Assembly: GCA_026390585.1 (NCBI GenBank)
Contig: JAPLFP010000353.1
Span: 1 to 38,972, forward strand
Direction: 5' to 3'
DNA length: 38,972 bases
Source of the DNA: Ignavibacteriales bacterium
GTDB lineage: Bacteria > Bacteroidota > Ignavibacteria > UBA10030
In this document: positions 7,833 through 16,068 of the stretch, piece after piece
Layout: each line of letters opens with the position of its first letter
How positions within the stretch are numbered: position 1 is the stretch's first letter
The notes under the pieces: model-generated
What the model was told of the DNA's origin: nothing
Seen by the model: the letters and a program-made list of their open reading frames with translations, nothing else
Databases searched by the model: none
Translations under genes and position numbers: made by a program

Positions 7833-9200
7833 TCACAATCCAAGAACATTCCGCACTCCCGTGCGAAGGGCAAACCATTCATACTGGAAGAACGGGTCGT
7901 CCCGCACCCGCGTGTAGTTCACAACACCGATCTTCATCGAACCCGGCATATTGCTTCTGCGGATCGTGAGGGCATTGGCAATGAACGAGGTGATGGCGTT
8001 GGACAAGCCCTTTTCGCTTCCGGCCTCGTTGTCAATGGCTGCGAGGGTCAGATCTCTATAGACTCCCCGCACGGTACCGCTGGCACGTCCGGAAACAACA
8101 TTAATCTCGTAGGTTGCTTCCTTAAGGACACCCGACTTGATGCGTATATGATCGGATACCTCAAGAAATGAATTGAGCGCTCTGAGATCCATACCGCTCA
8201 GGGAACCAGAGTATTGGAACGAGCATTCGCGCGATGCCACGGGAATTGTGAGATTGAGTTTCATCATTCCGGCCTTCACGAACTTTGTTTGTGCGTGGAT
8301 GACCAATGCAGCGCCACGCGGGCCATGATTGGCAATTCCTTCCGCCGACACCTGCATGCTATCAAACGTTACAATTGCCGGCTTTGCGCCAACCGCAAAT
8401 CTCTCAGCGTACTTCAGCTGTCCATTTGTGATGCTGAGTCGATCGACCTGCAGAGTTCCTTTGATCGAAGACAGAATCTCGTTCGGCATAAGGAACCCTG
8501 AGGTGTCTCTGCTGTCGGGCTTGTCCTGGTTCAGCAGAATGTCGAGGGACGCATCGTCGATTTGAACGGAACGGGCACGGTAGTTCTTCCCGTGCAGCAA
8601 TTCGAGACATGCCAAACCCATGACCCTGGCCTGCGGAACAAGGAGGCGCAACCGGTTATTTCTGAATTTGCTCCTTGCAAAGAATTGTTCATCATCGCCC
8701 AGAGGTTGAAGCTTCACGGCTTCAACGACCATCTCCGAATCCCGCGCCGATACACTCAGTCGTTTGCAGCGAAGTTCGTAGTGCGACGGCGGGAAGGTCA
8801 ACACGATACCATGGACGATCACCTCTGACTTGGCAAAGTCATTCGGTGCAAGACTTCCTCCCCAAAGAAGATGCATCCAGCTGATCCCGCTCACGGAGAA
8901 CGGACCGATATTGCTCGAGAATGTGCCATCGGTTGCGCGCAGCTCAACGAAGTCAAATCCAAAACGGTTCTTGAAGACGCTGAAATTCATGGCGGAAAGG
9001 CGAATCGAGTACGCGGGATACGCTTCAGCAAAAGCCTTTGTGATCCTGGGTTTGATGAACCAGTTCACAAGGGGATCAGGGAAGAGCAGGAGAGCCAGCA
9101 CGCAGACGAGCACTATTGCTCCAACGGCAGTGCCAGCACGCGATGCCATCTTCTGCGGCGACGCCTTTCGTCGGTTAGTTGGTGGACGCTCATTCTTCAT
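7833..9200 (-). CDS. AsmA-like / DUF748-type envelope protein
   Basis: About 455 residues with one N-terminal membrane segment ('TAVGAIVLVCVLALLLFPDP') and a long beta-rich periplasmic part. The pattern 'NWFIKPRITKAFAEAYPAYSIRLSAMNFSVFKNRFGFDF' is typical of AsmA-like proteins, which form bridge-like lipid-transport structures or affect outer-membrane assembly. The start is uncertain: ATG 9198-9200 is chosen as the closest to the membrane segment, but ATG 9240-9242 (GGAAAAG upstream) and TTG 9267-9269 are in frame. It follows the LysE-type exporter by about 70 bases and is probably cotranscribed with it. The family call rests on architecture; the exact subfamily is not certain. Confidence 0.7.
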   Translation of the reverse strand: MKNERPPTNRRKASPQKMASRAGTAVGAIVLVCVLALLLFPDPLVNWFIKPRITKAFAEAYPAYSIRLSAMNFSVFKNRFGFDFVELRATDGTFSSNIGPFSVSGISWMHLLWGGSLAPNDFAKSEVIVHGIVLTFPPSHYELRCKRLSVSARDSEMVVEAVKLQPLGDDEQFFARSKFRNNRLRLLVPQARVMGLACLELLHGKNYRARSVQIDDASLDILLNQDKPDSRDTSGFLMPNEILSSIKGTLQVDRLSITNGQLKYAERFAVGAKPAIVTFDSMQVSAEGIANHGPRGAALVIHAQTKFVKAGMMKLNLTIPVASRECSFQYSGSLSGMDLRALNSFLEVSDHIRIKSGVLKEATYEINVVSGRASGTVRGVYRDLTLAAIDNEAGSEKGLSNAITSFIANALTIRRSNMPGSMKIGVVNYTRVRDDPFFQYEWFALRTGVRNVLGL

Positions 9201-9272
9201 TTGCTCTGACACCCTGCTTTCTCTGGCACGATCGCAATGCATGTTCTTTTCCGAAAAGCTTGGCTGCAAAAA

Positions 9273-9884
9273 TCAAATCAAACTCACGAATGCAGCAAGC
9301 CCGGATAAAACGATCAACGCGCCTGAAATCCTGTTGACCCACCTGAGCCCACCTGCGTCCAGCTTCTTTCTGAAGAGGGTGACAACCCAACCAAGAGTCA
9401 GAAACCAGAGAGCCGAACCTGCAAACACTCCGATGACAAGTATGCACGCTGAAATGAAAAAAAGCTCATGTCCCAGCCCAAAGGCAGCGAACACAGCAAC
9501 AAAAGCAAAGATGGTCAATGGATTGGTGAGTGCGAGGAAGAAGGCAGATATGTACGATCCCAACAATCCCTTTTTGTCGAAGGGGACGATAGGATCCTTG
9601 CGCTTGGCACGAAACGTCCTTATTCCAAGAAACACGAGCAATCCCCCTCCAGCCAGACTTAGCCAAAAATGCTGGCCGGCGATCACATCCGAGACAAACG
9701 TGAGACCGAAGGCAGCCAACCCGCCGTACAGCGAATCTGCGGTCGCAGCCCCAAGTCCGATGATCATGCCGCGTGAATGACCCTCAGCCAGTGTCTTCCG
9801 GATGCACATGATCCCGATCGGTCCAATAGGCACCGCCATTGCAAATCCAATAATCAGTCCTTTGAGGAAAAAAATCGGTTCCAT
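9273..9884 (-). CDS. LysE/RhtB family exporter
   Basis: About 203 residues, with six hydrophobic segments spread over the whole length. The N-terminal block 'GFAMAVPIGPIGIMCIRKTL' is the LysE-superfamily signature (conserved PxGP followed by the first re-entrant region), and 'FFLALTNPLTIFAFVAVFA' matches the conserved NP motif of the fourth segment. These inner-membrane proteins export amino acids or related small molecules; the substrate cannot be told here. The start at ATG 9882-9884 ('MEPIFFLKG') fits homologues better than the upstream alternative at 9923. Likely an operon with the AsmA-like gene. Confidence 0.9.
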   Translation of the reverse strand: MEPIFFLKGLIIGFAMAVPIGPIGIMCIRKTLAEGHSRGMIIGLGAATADSLYGGLAAFGLTFVSDVIAGQHFWLSLAGGGLLVFLGIRTFRAKRKDPIVPFDKKGLLGSYISAFFLALTNPLTIFAFVAVFAAFGLGHELFFISACILVIGVFAGSALWFLTLGWVVTLFRKKLDAGGLRWVNRISGALIVLSGLAAFVSLI

Positions 9885-9929
9885 ACTACAATCTTTCAAT
9901 TCAGATTGTGTTGCACGACTCACACATTT

Positions 9930-10790
9930 CTATTTCAAAAAATCTGGTTGCCATTTCATGGTTATGCCTGTCGCCTCGGATGAAGAATACAATCCGAATG
10001 AGATATTTTTGTCCTGGAAACGATGGAGTTCGGGAATGAGTATGCCGCACAACGCCCCTACTCCTATGCCAACCATTATGTCGGAAGGAAAATGCTGGAG
10101 CGCTTTCACTCGAAAGTATCCCAAAATGAGAGGGGGAATTGTCGCTGCCCCGTACAAAAGATATTTGTTGTCCCCTATTTCAGGATGGTAATCACTGTAG
10201 ACTTTCACCAAAAAGAACGTAGATGCCGCGACAACGCCGACATGGCCGCTGTAGAATGAATTCCGGTTATTGCCTGTTTTTCTCTGCTCATACGTAAGTT
10301 GATCATAGTACGCTGCAGGACGGATTCTATTTTGAAAGGTGGGCCCGAGAGGACTCCATTCATAAATATTCGGTGTTATAGACATGGTCTCCACATACAT
10401 GAGGAGCACGTCGGACCAATCGCGCCTGATCCGTTTATCAAACATGAGCAAAACCGGAAGAACAACGCTCGTCGCAACGGTGTAATCTGAATAATTGGCG
10501 AAGGAATTGAAGTTAGAGACGTCTTGCCTTAAAGCCCAGCTATCGATACTGTTGATGATACCTCTATTCAATGCCTGTATTTCTAAAAGAGATACCTCTT
10601 GTTTATTTAGTACTCGCGTTACTCCAAGGTAGTTTGTCGTCAATCCGACGCCGATGATAGACCCCGTTACCCAATAGTTGACATGGTAAGGATGAAATGA
10701 AGAATCACTCGACGATTGAGAATTCATCTGTTGAGCTAAACAGATGCCAAACAGAACAAGGAGAGCGAATCTGCGCCGATGAGTTTTCAT
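9930..10790 (-). CDS. PAP2 superfamily membrane phosphatase (divergent member)
   Basis: About 286 residues with a signal-like N-terminus ('RFALLVLFGICLAQQ') and several later hydrophobic segments. The three PAP2 phosphatase blocks are visible but divergent: block 1 is 'QNRIRPAAY' (RP kept, the Lys seven residues before is replaced), block 2 'SFYSGHVG' (SGH kept), block 3 'FRVKALQHFPSD' (R, H and D kept; first Ser replaced by Phe). Block 2 His, block 3 His and block 3 Asp are the catalytic core, so activity is plausible. Expected role: removing phosphate from a lipid phosphate or undecaprenyl pyrophosphate at the periplasmic face. It is distant from the four tandem PAP2 genes at 13-17 kb. Start chosen at 'MKTHRRRF', directly before the signal peptide. 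Confidence 0.85.
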   Translation of the reverse strand: MKTHRRRFALLVLFGICLAQQMNSQSSSDSSFHPYHVNYWVTGSIIGVGLTTNYLGVTRVLNKQEVSLLEIQALNRGIINSIDSWALRQDVSNFNSFANYSDYTVATSVVLPVLLMFDKRIRRDWSDVLLMYVETMSITPNIYEWSPLGPTFQNRIRPAAYYDQLTYEQRKTGNNRNSFYSGHVGVVAASTFFLVKVYSDYHPEIGDNKYLLYGAATIPPLILGYFRVKALQHFPSDIMVGIGVGALCGILIPELHRFQDKNISFGLYSSSEATGITMKWQPDFLK

Positions 10791-10865
10791 GATTTCGAAC
10801 TCGTATGTTGTAGAAAACATCAGATTATGACCATGTGTCGCCCGCCCTGATACTTGTTACACATT

Positions 10866-11960
10866 TCAGGTGTCAGAGTGGATTCCCTTTTTCGACACCT
10901 GCAGAATACTTTCGGGAGACTTTTCCGACCCGAGCAAGACCGCTATCCATTGCGTTCTCTCGCTGCTCTCAAAGGCAAACTTCAGGCTCATGGTAATGGG
11001 TACGCACAGGACCACTCCGATCGGGCCGAGCAGGCCTCCCCAAAGCATAAGAGAGAGAAAGACGACCAAGGTAGACAGTCCAAGTTGGCGGCCCATAAGC
11101 CGCGGCTCAACCACGTTTCCGAGTGTGAAGCCAACGACAAGATAACCGGCAGCGGCAAGCGCGGCGGATCCCGGACCGAGTTGAAGGAGCGCCAGCAGCA
11201 CTGCAGGGATGGCGGCCAAAATCTGGCCCAGATTAGGTATGTAGTGAAGCAGAAATGCCACGAAACCCCAGAGAATGGGAAAATCCACGCCGAGGACGTA
11301 CAACCATAATCCGATGGTGACCCCCGCGATCAGACTGATGATCGTCTTGATGATCATGTAGCGCCTGATATCGTTGACGAACTTTGTGACCTGGGGAAAG
11401 TTGCGTTGAGGATCACCCAGTACAGAACGGAGCTTGATGGGGAAGCTTGAGGCCTCTAGAAGAATGAATGTCACTGTGAGCAACACGAGGATGATGTCGG
11501 AGAGCACTGAGCTCATCCCTGCGAAGAAGCCGGCAACCAGGCTAATCACCGACCCGGGATTGAGGTATTCAGCCAAGACCTTCTCGGTGACGACCACATG
11601 CTTCGTCGCCAACAGGGCCTTGAGCGCTAACACTTGCTCGTGCATGCGCGCCTGATAGAAAGGCAAGACCTCGGAAAACGTATTGAGAGATGATCCTACG
11701 ACCGCACCGATGGTCAGCAGAAGAGTAATCATGACTGCGATAACGATCATCACGGCTACAAAAGAAGGGACGTGCTTCCGTTCCATCCAGAGGACCGGCG
11801 GCGTTCCGATGAGAGCGAGGAACACAGAGACAAGGAACAATGCAACAACCGACTGTGCCTGATTGATGCCATAGATGATGATCACGATCGCTGCCGCGAT
11901 AACGAGGAAGCGCGTTCCCCGAGATGAGCTATTTTCCTCAGCCATGAGTTTTTTGATCAT
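10866..11960 (-). CDS. AI-2E family transporter (PerM/UPF0118 type)
   Basis: 364 residues with about eight membrane segments and the family pattern: two N-terminal segment pairs, a soluble part around 95-150 ('VLPFYQARMHEQVLALKALL'), then 'LWGFVAFLLHYIPNLGQILAAIPAVLLA' (here split over the conserved IPN/G region) and 'GNVVEPRLMGRQLGLSTLVV' near the end, which are diagnostic. Members are described as autoinducer-2 exporters or Na+/H+ antiporters; the substrate is open. The start overlaps the stop of the CDP-alcohol phosphatidyltransferase gene by ATGA, so the two are translationally coupled. Confidence 0.92.
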   Translation of the reverse strand: MIKKLMAEENSSSRGTRFLVIAAAIVIIIYGINQAQSVVALFLVSVFLALIGTPPVLWMERKHVPSFVAVMIVIAVMITLLLTIGAVVGSSLNTFSEVLPFYQARMHEQVLALKALLATKHVVVTEKVLAEYLNPGSVISLVAGFFAGMSSVLSDIILVLLTVTFILLEASSFPIKLRSVLGDPQRNFPQVTKFVNDIRRYMIIKTIISLIAGVTIGLWLYVLGVDFPILWGFVAFLLHYIPNLGQILAAIPAVLLALLQLGPGSAALAAAGYLVVGFTLGNVVEPRLMGRQLGLSTLVVFLSLMLWGGLLGPIGVVLCVPITMSLKFAFESSERTQWIAVLLGSEKSPESILQVSKKGIHSDT

Positions 11961-12565
11961 ATTTTCTTTAGTCTCAAATCAGAAATCATCGCAACTGCCG
12001 AAACAAAATAGAAAATCACAAGCCAACCGAGAAGTGCCTGTGTAAAGAGATAGCCAAGGAAGGCAATCGTCGAGACTGCTGAAGCAGCTAGTACGGTCGG
12101 AATACCTGTGAAGCCCTTTTGTTTGTATGCCGTGAAATACGCTAATCGTATTGACGCTGCGCCGACATTCATAAATCCGGCGATGAGCATAGCAATGCCG
12201 TTTATCCCAACGAACCAACCAAAAACCACCGAAGCGGCAACTGCCATGAAATCCGTAAAACTATCCAGGTAGACACCCAGCGCTCCTGCGCCGATTGCTC
12301 TTGCCAACTTTCCATCAAAATAATCCAAGAGGAATTGCGTGAGGATGAGAACGTATGCAATTGCTGGATACCCCTTGAACGAAAAATAGACTGAAAAGGA
12401 AACGCACAGAAGACCAACAAGAGTGAGCAGATCCGGCCAACGCAGTGTACGAAGCTGTTTGAATATCTTGACTCCGCTGTGGCTGACTTCCCTGTCCGCA
12501 GGTTGTTCAAGAACATCTCTGTTCTCGCCAACCTGCGGATTCATCCTATTCTCCAACATTCCCAT
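11957..12565 (-). CDS. CDP-alcohol phosphatidyltransferase, phosphatidylserine synthase-like
   Basis: 202 residues, multi-pass inner-membrane enzyme. The family signature is at about 80-105: 'DYFDGKLARAIGAGALG' then 'VYLDSFTDF', i.e. D..DG..AR......G...D...D with all four metal-binding Asp present. The segment 'KQKGFTGIPTVLAASAVS' resembles the substrate-side block of PssA (CDP-diacylglycerol-serine O-phosphatidyltransferase), so that is the preferred subfamily, at moderate confidence; no phosphatidylserine decarboxylase is next to it. The start could also be ATG seven codons later (GGAG upstream). It ends inside the start of the AI-2E transporter gene and begins 10 bases after the stop of 12576-13091, so the three form one transcription unit. 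Confidence 0.85.
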   Translation of the reverse strand: MGMLENRMNPQVGENRDVLEQPADREVSHSGVKIFKQLRTLRWPDLLTLVGLLCVSFSVYFSFKGYPAIAYVLILTQFLLDYFDGKLARAIGAGALGVYLDSFTDFMAVAASVVFGWFVGINGIAMLIAGFMNVGAASIRLAYFTAYKQKGFTGIPTVLAASAVSTIAFLGYLFTQALLGWLVIFYFVSAVAMISDLRLKKI

Positions 12566-12575
12566 GCCGATCTCG

Positions 12576-13091
12576 TTAGTTTCGTTTCTTGTTTTGTCCA
12601 GGAGCGTTGTCGCGACCTTTTGCTTTGCCCTTAGCGTTCTCTTGCTTCTGCTGTTGCTGCTGCTTTACCCAGTTATTATGCTCGGGATGGTTTTTGTTTA
12701 CATAATATTTCGCATCACGGGCATCGCGGATCGGCTGCTGATCGTGGCGACCTTTGAATGAGGCATATTGTTCTCTATGCGTTTTGTTGTTTCGATACGC
12801 TGCCGGCTCATTCACCACGACTTTGTAGGAATTATACAAGTCATGACCGCGATAACGGGAGGGCAACGATGACCTGCCAATCCAGCGTCCTCTTTCATTA
12901 TAGTAGAACCTCTGTTGAGGAACATTGTAGTACACGTCAAGGTCAGGCAGGTAGTAGTATTCAACATGATCATAACCAGTTGGACCCCACACTGGTTGAC
13001 GATCTACATTGAAGCCAAGCTTGATAGTTAACTGTGCATCGGCAGTGCTCACCAAGAGCACTCCCAGGATCAATACAAGTAAATAACGCAT
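12576..13091 (-). CDS. Small secreted protein, Tyr-rich N-terminal domain and basic Gln-rich tail
   Basis: 171 residues from ATG 13089-13091 (GGAG eight bases upstream); the open frame extends further up but the signal peptide 'MRYLLVLILGVLLVSTADAQ' fixes this start. The mature part begins with an aromatic domain ('YDHVEYYYLPDLDVYYNVPQ', 'RFYYNERGRWIG') of a kind common in small exported proteins of Bacteroidota, and ends in a low-complexity tail with a run of five Gln and many Lys/Arg/Asn. I do not know its function. First gene of a unit with the phosphatidyltransferase and the AI-2E transporter. Confidence 0.75.
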   Translation of the reverse strand: MRYLLVLILGVLLVSTADAQLTIKLGFNVDRQPVWGPTGYDHVEYYYLPDLDVYYNVPQQRFYYNERGRWIGRSSLPSRYRGHDLYNSYKVVVNEPAAYRNNKTHREQYASFKGRHDQQPIRDARDAKYYVNKNHPEHNNWVKQQQQQKQENAKGKAKGRDNAPGQNKKRN

Positions 13092-13133
13092 GATGTTTCT
13101 CCTTCCATTGTGAATGTAACCGAAATAAACCCG

Positions 13134-13151
13134 ATCCCGACTTGTCGGGAT
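13134..13151. repeat. Perfect short palindrome upstream of 12576-13091
   Basis: ATCCCGAC-TT-GTCGGGAT, an eight-base stem with a two-base loop, 43 bases before the start codon of the small secreted protein gene and 67 bases after the stop of the last PAP2 gene. It could end the PAP2 transcript or be a dispersed intergenic palindrome; there is no U-run. Confidence 0.5.
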
Positions 13152-13217
13152 TCCGGCCATCGGTGAAGCATGATTTTGGTATGACGTCTTCATTGTTTTG
13201 TGTACATCGGTTTTGCA

Positions 13218-14060
13218 TTAGTTCAGCGCAATGCTAATGGTAAGTGGAAAGACGGAAGATACCTGGATCCGGCTGTCCTCTCGCTCATGAAGATCTACAA
13301 CCCAGGCTGCAACAAAGTAACCGAGTGATGCGCCGAGAACATTATCGGATGTCCAGTGACGATCTTGATACACTCGAGAGACAAACGTCAGACCGGCAGG
13401 TACGTATGCCGCTACTTTTAGCCAAAGCGGTCCCGCGTTCCTTGAAAGGACGGTGGATAAGGCAAATGCAATGACATTGTGCCCACCAGGAAGCGACTGA
13501 TACTCCGGTTTAGGAAAAAAGCTTGAGAATAGATGAAACGACCTTGAGCCTTCGTTGGCATAAGGTCTTGCTCTGCCAACTACGATTGCTAGCAGCTTAT
13601 CAGCGGCGCCGGCGTAGAGCAAAGCCTGCGCGATCTCACAGGCAATTTTCCTTGTTCCAATGTCGTCTGTGAGCAATGAATGTACAGCAAAACCGCCAAA
13701 GAGAAGCACCGGCGGATAGATATCCGCCCACATTTTGCCGAGTTCGATCGGAACACTCTTGTAGTATTTCTGATCTTTTTGAACTGCATCGCGAATTGGT
13801 TGATCGGCTTGCATGGCCAAAAATGCTCCGCCACCTATCAGACCAAGTTTTAGCCAATCACTCCCATCCCATTTGGTCGGTTGTTTAATAAAACTCCAGG
13901 TCTCATGTCCGAACTGAGAGAAATTGTATTTGTTCCGCTCTGCAGAATCCCGTAAAGCGGAATTCCCCTGTACGATATCCCGTGAAGCGAGGTTTTGTGA
14001 TACGAGAGAAGATTCGCAGATGATCAAAACGAGGAGTGAAAAGATAATTCTATGGCGCAT
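13218..14060 (-). CDS. PAP2 family phosphatase paralogue D (block 1 Lys lost)
   Basis: 280 residues from ATG 14058-14060, with signal peptide 'FSLLVLIICESSLVSQ' and then hydrophobic segments. PAP2 blocks: block 1 'AIVVGRARPY' (K-x6-RP expected; the Lys is Ala), block 2 'SLPGGHN' (catalytic His present), block 3 'SRVYQDRHWTSD' (R, H and D intact). Last gene of the four-copy array. Its signal peptide resembles that of copy C (15266-16063), but from block 2 to the end it is nearly identical to copy B (14141-14977), also at DNA level. A short degenerate repeat around TCCCGTGAAGCG lies in the linker after the signal peptide (about 13945-13995). Expected substrate is a lipid phosphate or pyrophosphate on the periplasmic side. 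Confidence 0.88.
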   Translation of the reverse strand: MRHRIIFSLLVLIICESSLVSQNLASRDIVQGNSALRDSAERNKYNFSQFGHETWSFIKQPTKWDGSDWLKLGLIGGGAFLAMQADQPIRDAVQKDQKYYKSVPIELGKMWADIYPPVLLFGGFAVHSLLTDDIGTRKIACEIAQALLYAGAADKLLAIVVGRARPYANEGSRSFHLFSSFFPKPEYQSLPGGHNVIAFALSTVLSRNAGPLWLKVAAYVPAGLTFVSRVYQDRHWTSDNVLGASLGYFVAAWVVDLHEREDSRIQVSSVFPLTISIALN

Positions 14061-14140
14061 TCTGTAATAGTACCTTCTGCGAAAGAGGAATATGTCTTTT
14101 GAGATGTTATGCAATGAAGAGCGTTGAGTCATCTTCCGGC

Positions 14141-14977
14141 CTAATTGAGAGTTACACTGATGGTGAGCGGAAAGACGGAAGATACTTGGATTCGGCGTTC
14201 CACTTGCTCATGTTGATCTACCACCCAGGTTGCAACGAAGTAACCGAGTGCGGCACCGAGAAAATCATCGGATGTCCAATGACGATCTTGATACACTCGA
14301 GAGACAAATGTCAGACCGGCAGGTACGTATGCTGCTACTTTTAGCCAAAGCGGTCCCGCGTTCCTTGAAAGGACAGTGGACAAGGCAAAAGCAATAACAC
14401 AGTGCCCACCAGGAAGCGACTGATAATCCTGTTGAAATGAAAAAGAGGAAGCTGAGAATGAATGAAACGACTTGGGTCCTTCGTTCATATAAGGTTTTGC
14501 CCTGCCGATCGCAATATTTGATAGCTTATCAACTGCGCCGGCGTAGAGCAAAGCCTGCCCGATCTCGTAAGCAGTCTTCCTTGTTGCCCGGTCGTCTGTT
14601 ATCAATGAAAATGCAGCAAAACCGCAGAAGATCAGCACCGGCGGAGGGAGTTCCGCCCACATTCTACCGGCTTCGATCGGAGCACTCAAATAGTATCTTT
14701 GATCCTTTGTAATTTCATTTCGAATTGGTTGATCGACTTGCATTATCAAAAATGTTCCGGCGCCTACCAGACCAAGTTTCAGCCAATCACTCCCCTCCCA
14801 TTTGATCGGTTGTATGAAGAACTTAACGGTCTCATGTCCGAACTGGGAAAAGTTATATCTATTCCCCTGCACGGTATCCCGTGAATCGAGATCTTGCGCG
14901 AAGAGGCCCGCAACCCCGAAAGAGGAAACCTCGAATATTGCCATAAGAAGAAGTGGTAGAAGAAATCTACGCCGCAT
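14141..14977 (-). CDS. PAP2 family phosphatase paralogue B (block 1 Lys and Arg altered)
   Basis: 278 residues; ATG with AGGA seven bases upstream in a leader shared with copy A (GAGGATATCC and TTTTCGTTCGTTCTG in both). Signal peptide 'FLLPLLLMAIFEVSSFG' with cleavage near 'LFAQ'. Block 1 reads 'NIAIGRAKPY': the Lys is Asn and the Arg of RP is Lys, two changes in the phosphate-binding block. Block 2 'SLPGGHC' and block 3 'SRVYQDRHWTSD' keep the catalytic His, His and Asp. It pairs with copy A in its N-terminal part and with copy D in its C-terminal part. Reduced or altered activity is inferred, not shown. Confidence 0.88.
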   Translation of the reverse strand: MRRRFLLPLLLMAIFEVSSFGVAGLFAQDLDSRDTVQGNRYNFSQFGHETVKFFIQPIKWEGSDWLKLGLVGAGTFLIMQVDQPIRNEITKDQRYYLSAPIEAGRMWAELPPPVLIFCGFAAFSLITDDRATRKTAYEIGQALLYAGAVDKLSNIAIGRAKPYMNEGPKSFHSFSASSFSFQQDYQSLPGGHCVIAFALSTVLSRNAGPLWLKVAAYVPAGLTFVSRVYQDRHWTSDDFLGAALGYFVATWVVDQHEQVERRIQVSSVFPLTISVTLN

Positions 14978-15025
14978 GAGGATATCCTTTTTTCGTTCGT
15001 TCTGTACTTGGAAAACGACGTTGAT

Positions 15026-15247
15026 CTATTTTTTTATCAAGATGAAAATGCCTGCAGCGATGGCCAGTATCCCAAGAATCGCCCCCAGGCCGTTGAAATA
15101 CACAGCCGGGACGAGTGCTACGAGACCCGAGACGATGAGCCAGATACTGAGCAGCAACATTCCTATGTTCTTCGTGACGTCCATGGACATGGTCCTTTCA
15201 TTGTGTGTTGGTTGCGGTTCTTGTGTTCCGTTTGGTGTTTCCATCAT
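15026..15247 (-). CDS. Small two-helix membrane protein inside the PAP2 array
   Basis: 73 residues from ATG 15245-15247, with AAGGAG eight bases upstream. A polar N-terminal part (about 1-25, 'PNGTQEPQPTHNERTMSMD') is followed by two membrane segments, 'NIGMLLLSIWLIVSGLVALV' and 'LGAILGILAIAAGIFILI', and ends in KK. Small proteins of this shape are common near stress and envelope genes in soil and sediment bacteria; I cannot name the family. It sits between the two PAP2 pairs, 18 bases after the stop of copy C, and is probably cotranscribed. Confidence 0.75.
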   Translation of the reverse strand: MMETPNGTQEPQPTHNERTMSMDVTKNIGMLLLSIWLIVSGLVALVPAVYFNGLGAILGILAIAAGIFILIKK

Positions 15248-15265
15248 GATCAATACTCCTTAGTT

Positions 15266-16063
15266 TCAGTTGATAACAAAACTAAAACTCAAGAGAGGAG
15301 TGCTTGAATTACCTGGATTGAGCATGTCGCTTTTCTCATGAATATCTACGACCCATGTGGCGACGAAGTAGCCGAGGGCCCCGCCGAAAAAACAACTCGA
15401 AACCCAGTGCATGTCTTCATATATCCGAGAGAATGGAGTGATCACAGCCGGCAAGTACGCGAGAATTTTCAGCCATTTCGGGCCAGCGTTCCTGGAAAGA
15501 ACAGTTGAGAGTACAAATGCTGTGGCGGTATGTCCTCCGGGAAACGAATGATAATCGTCACGAAATGAGAATGGGTGATAACTGGATATGCCTTCGTTCA
15601 TAAACGGTCTTGCCCGACCGAACGCAGTCTTTAGTATTAGGGTAATTGCTCCCGTATAAAGTGAGGCCTGCCCGATTTCATAAGCGATTTTCCTTGTCGT
15701 CATATCATTCGTTATCAATGAATGTGCAGCAAAGCCGCCAAAGAGTACGACAGGGGAATAGAGCTCACCCCATATTCTGCCTGCCTCAACCGGTATGCTG
15801 TAGAGATAGCTTCTATCCTGGAGAATCAAATCCCGAGCCGGTTGGTCGGCAACCTGGATAAGGAGAAAGGACCCGGTACTCATTACCGCGAGTTTGATCC
15901 AATCGTTTCTGTCCCATCTCGACGGTTGTTTGATGAAATCGGCCGTCTCGTGTCCGAACTGGGAGAAATCATATTTGCTTTGTGCGAAGAGAGAAGATTC
16001 GCAGATGATCACAACCAGTAGTGACAAGAGAATTCTGCACCGTGAAGAGCATTGAGTGATCAT
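15266..16063 (-). CDS. PAP2 family phosphatase paralogue C (catalytic Asp of block 3 lost)
   Basis: 265 residues; signal peptide 'LLSLLVVIICESSLFAQ'. Block 1 'KTAFGRARPF' is canonical (K-x6-RP) and block 2 'SFPGGHTA' has the catalytic His, but block 3 is 'SRIYEDMHWVSS': the Asp that pairs with the nucleophilic His is Ser, encoded by AGT at 15397-15399 on the minus strand. The other three copies have Asp here. The start lies six bases after the stop of copy A. The enzyme may be inactive or work with altered chemistry; the fold and the other residues remain under apparent constraint, which argues against simple decay. Confidence 0.88.
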   Translation of the reverse strand: MITQCSSRCRILLSLLVVIICESSLFAQSKYDFSQFGHETADFIKQPSRWDRNDWIKLAVMSTGSFLLIQVADQPARDLILQDRSYLYSIPVEAGRIWGELYSPVVLFGGFAAHSLITNDMTTRKIAYEIGQASLYTGAITLILKTAFGRARPFMNEGISSYHPFSFRDDYHSFPGGHTATAFVLSTVLSRNAGPKWLKILAYLPAVITPFSRIYEDMHWVSSCFFGGALGYFVATWVVDIHEKSDMLNPGNSSTPLLSFSFVIN

Positions 16064-16068
16064 ATTGC

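Noticed and set aside
8830-9780. 316-codon plus-strand frame across the AsmA-like and LysE genes.
   Set aside because: Long but antisense to two genes with membrane segments and family motifs; composition (Arg, Ser, Pro-rich) is typical of an antisense shadow.
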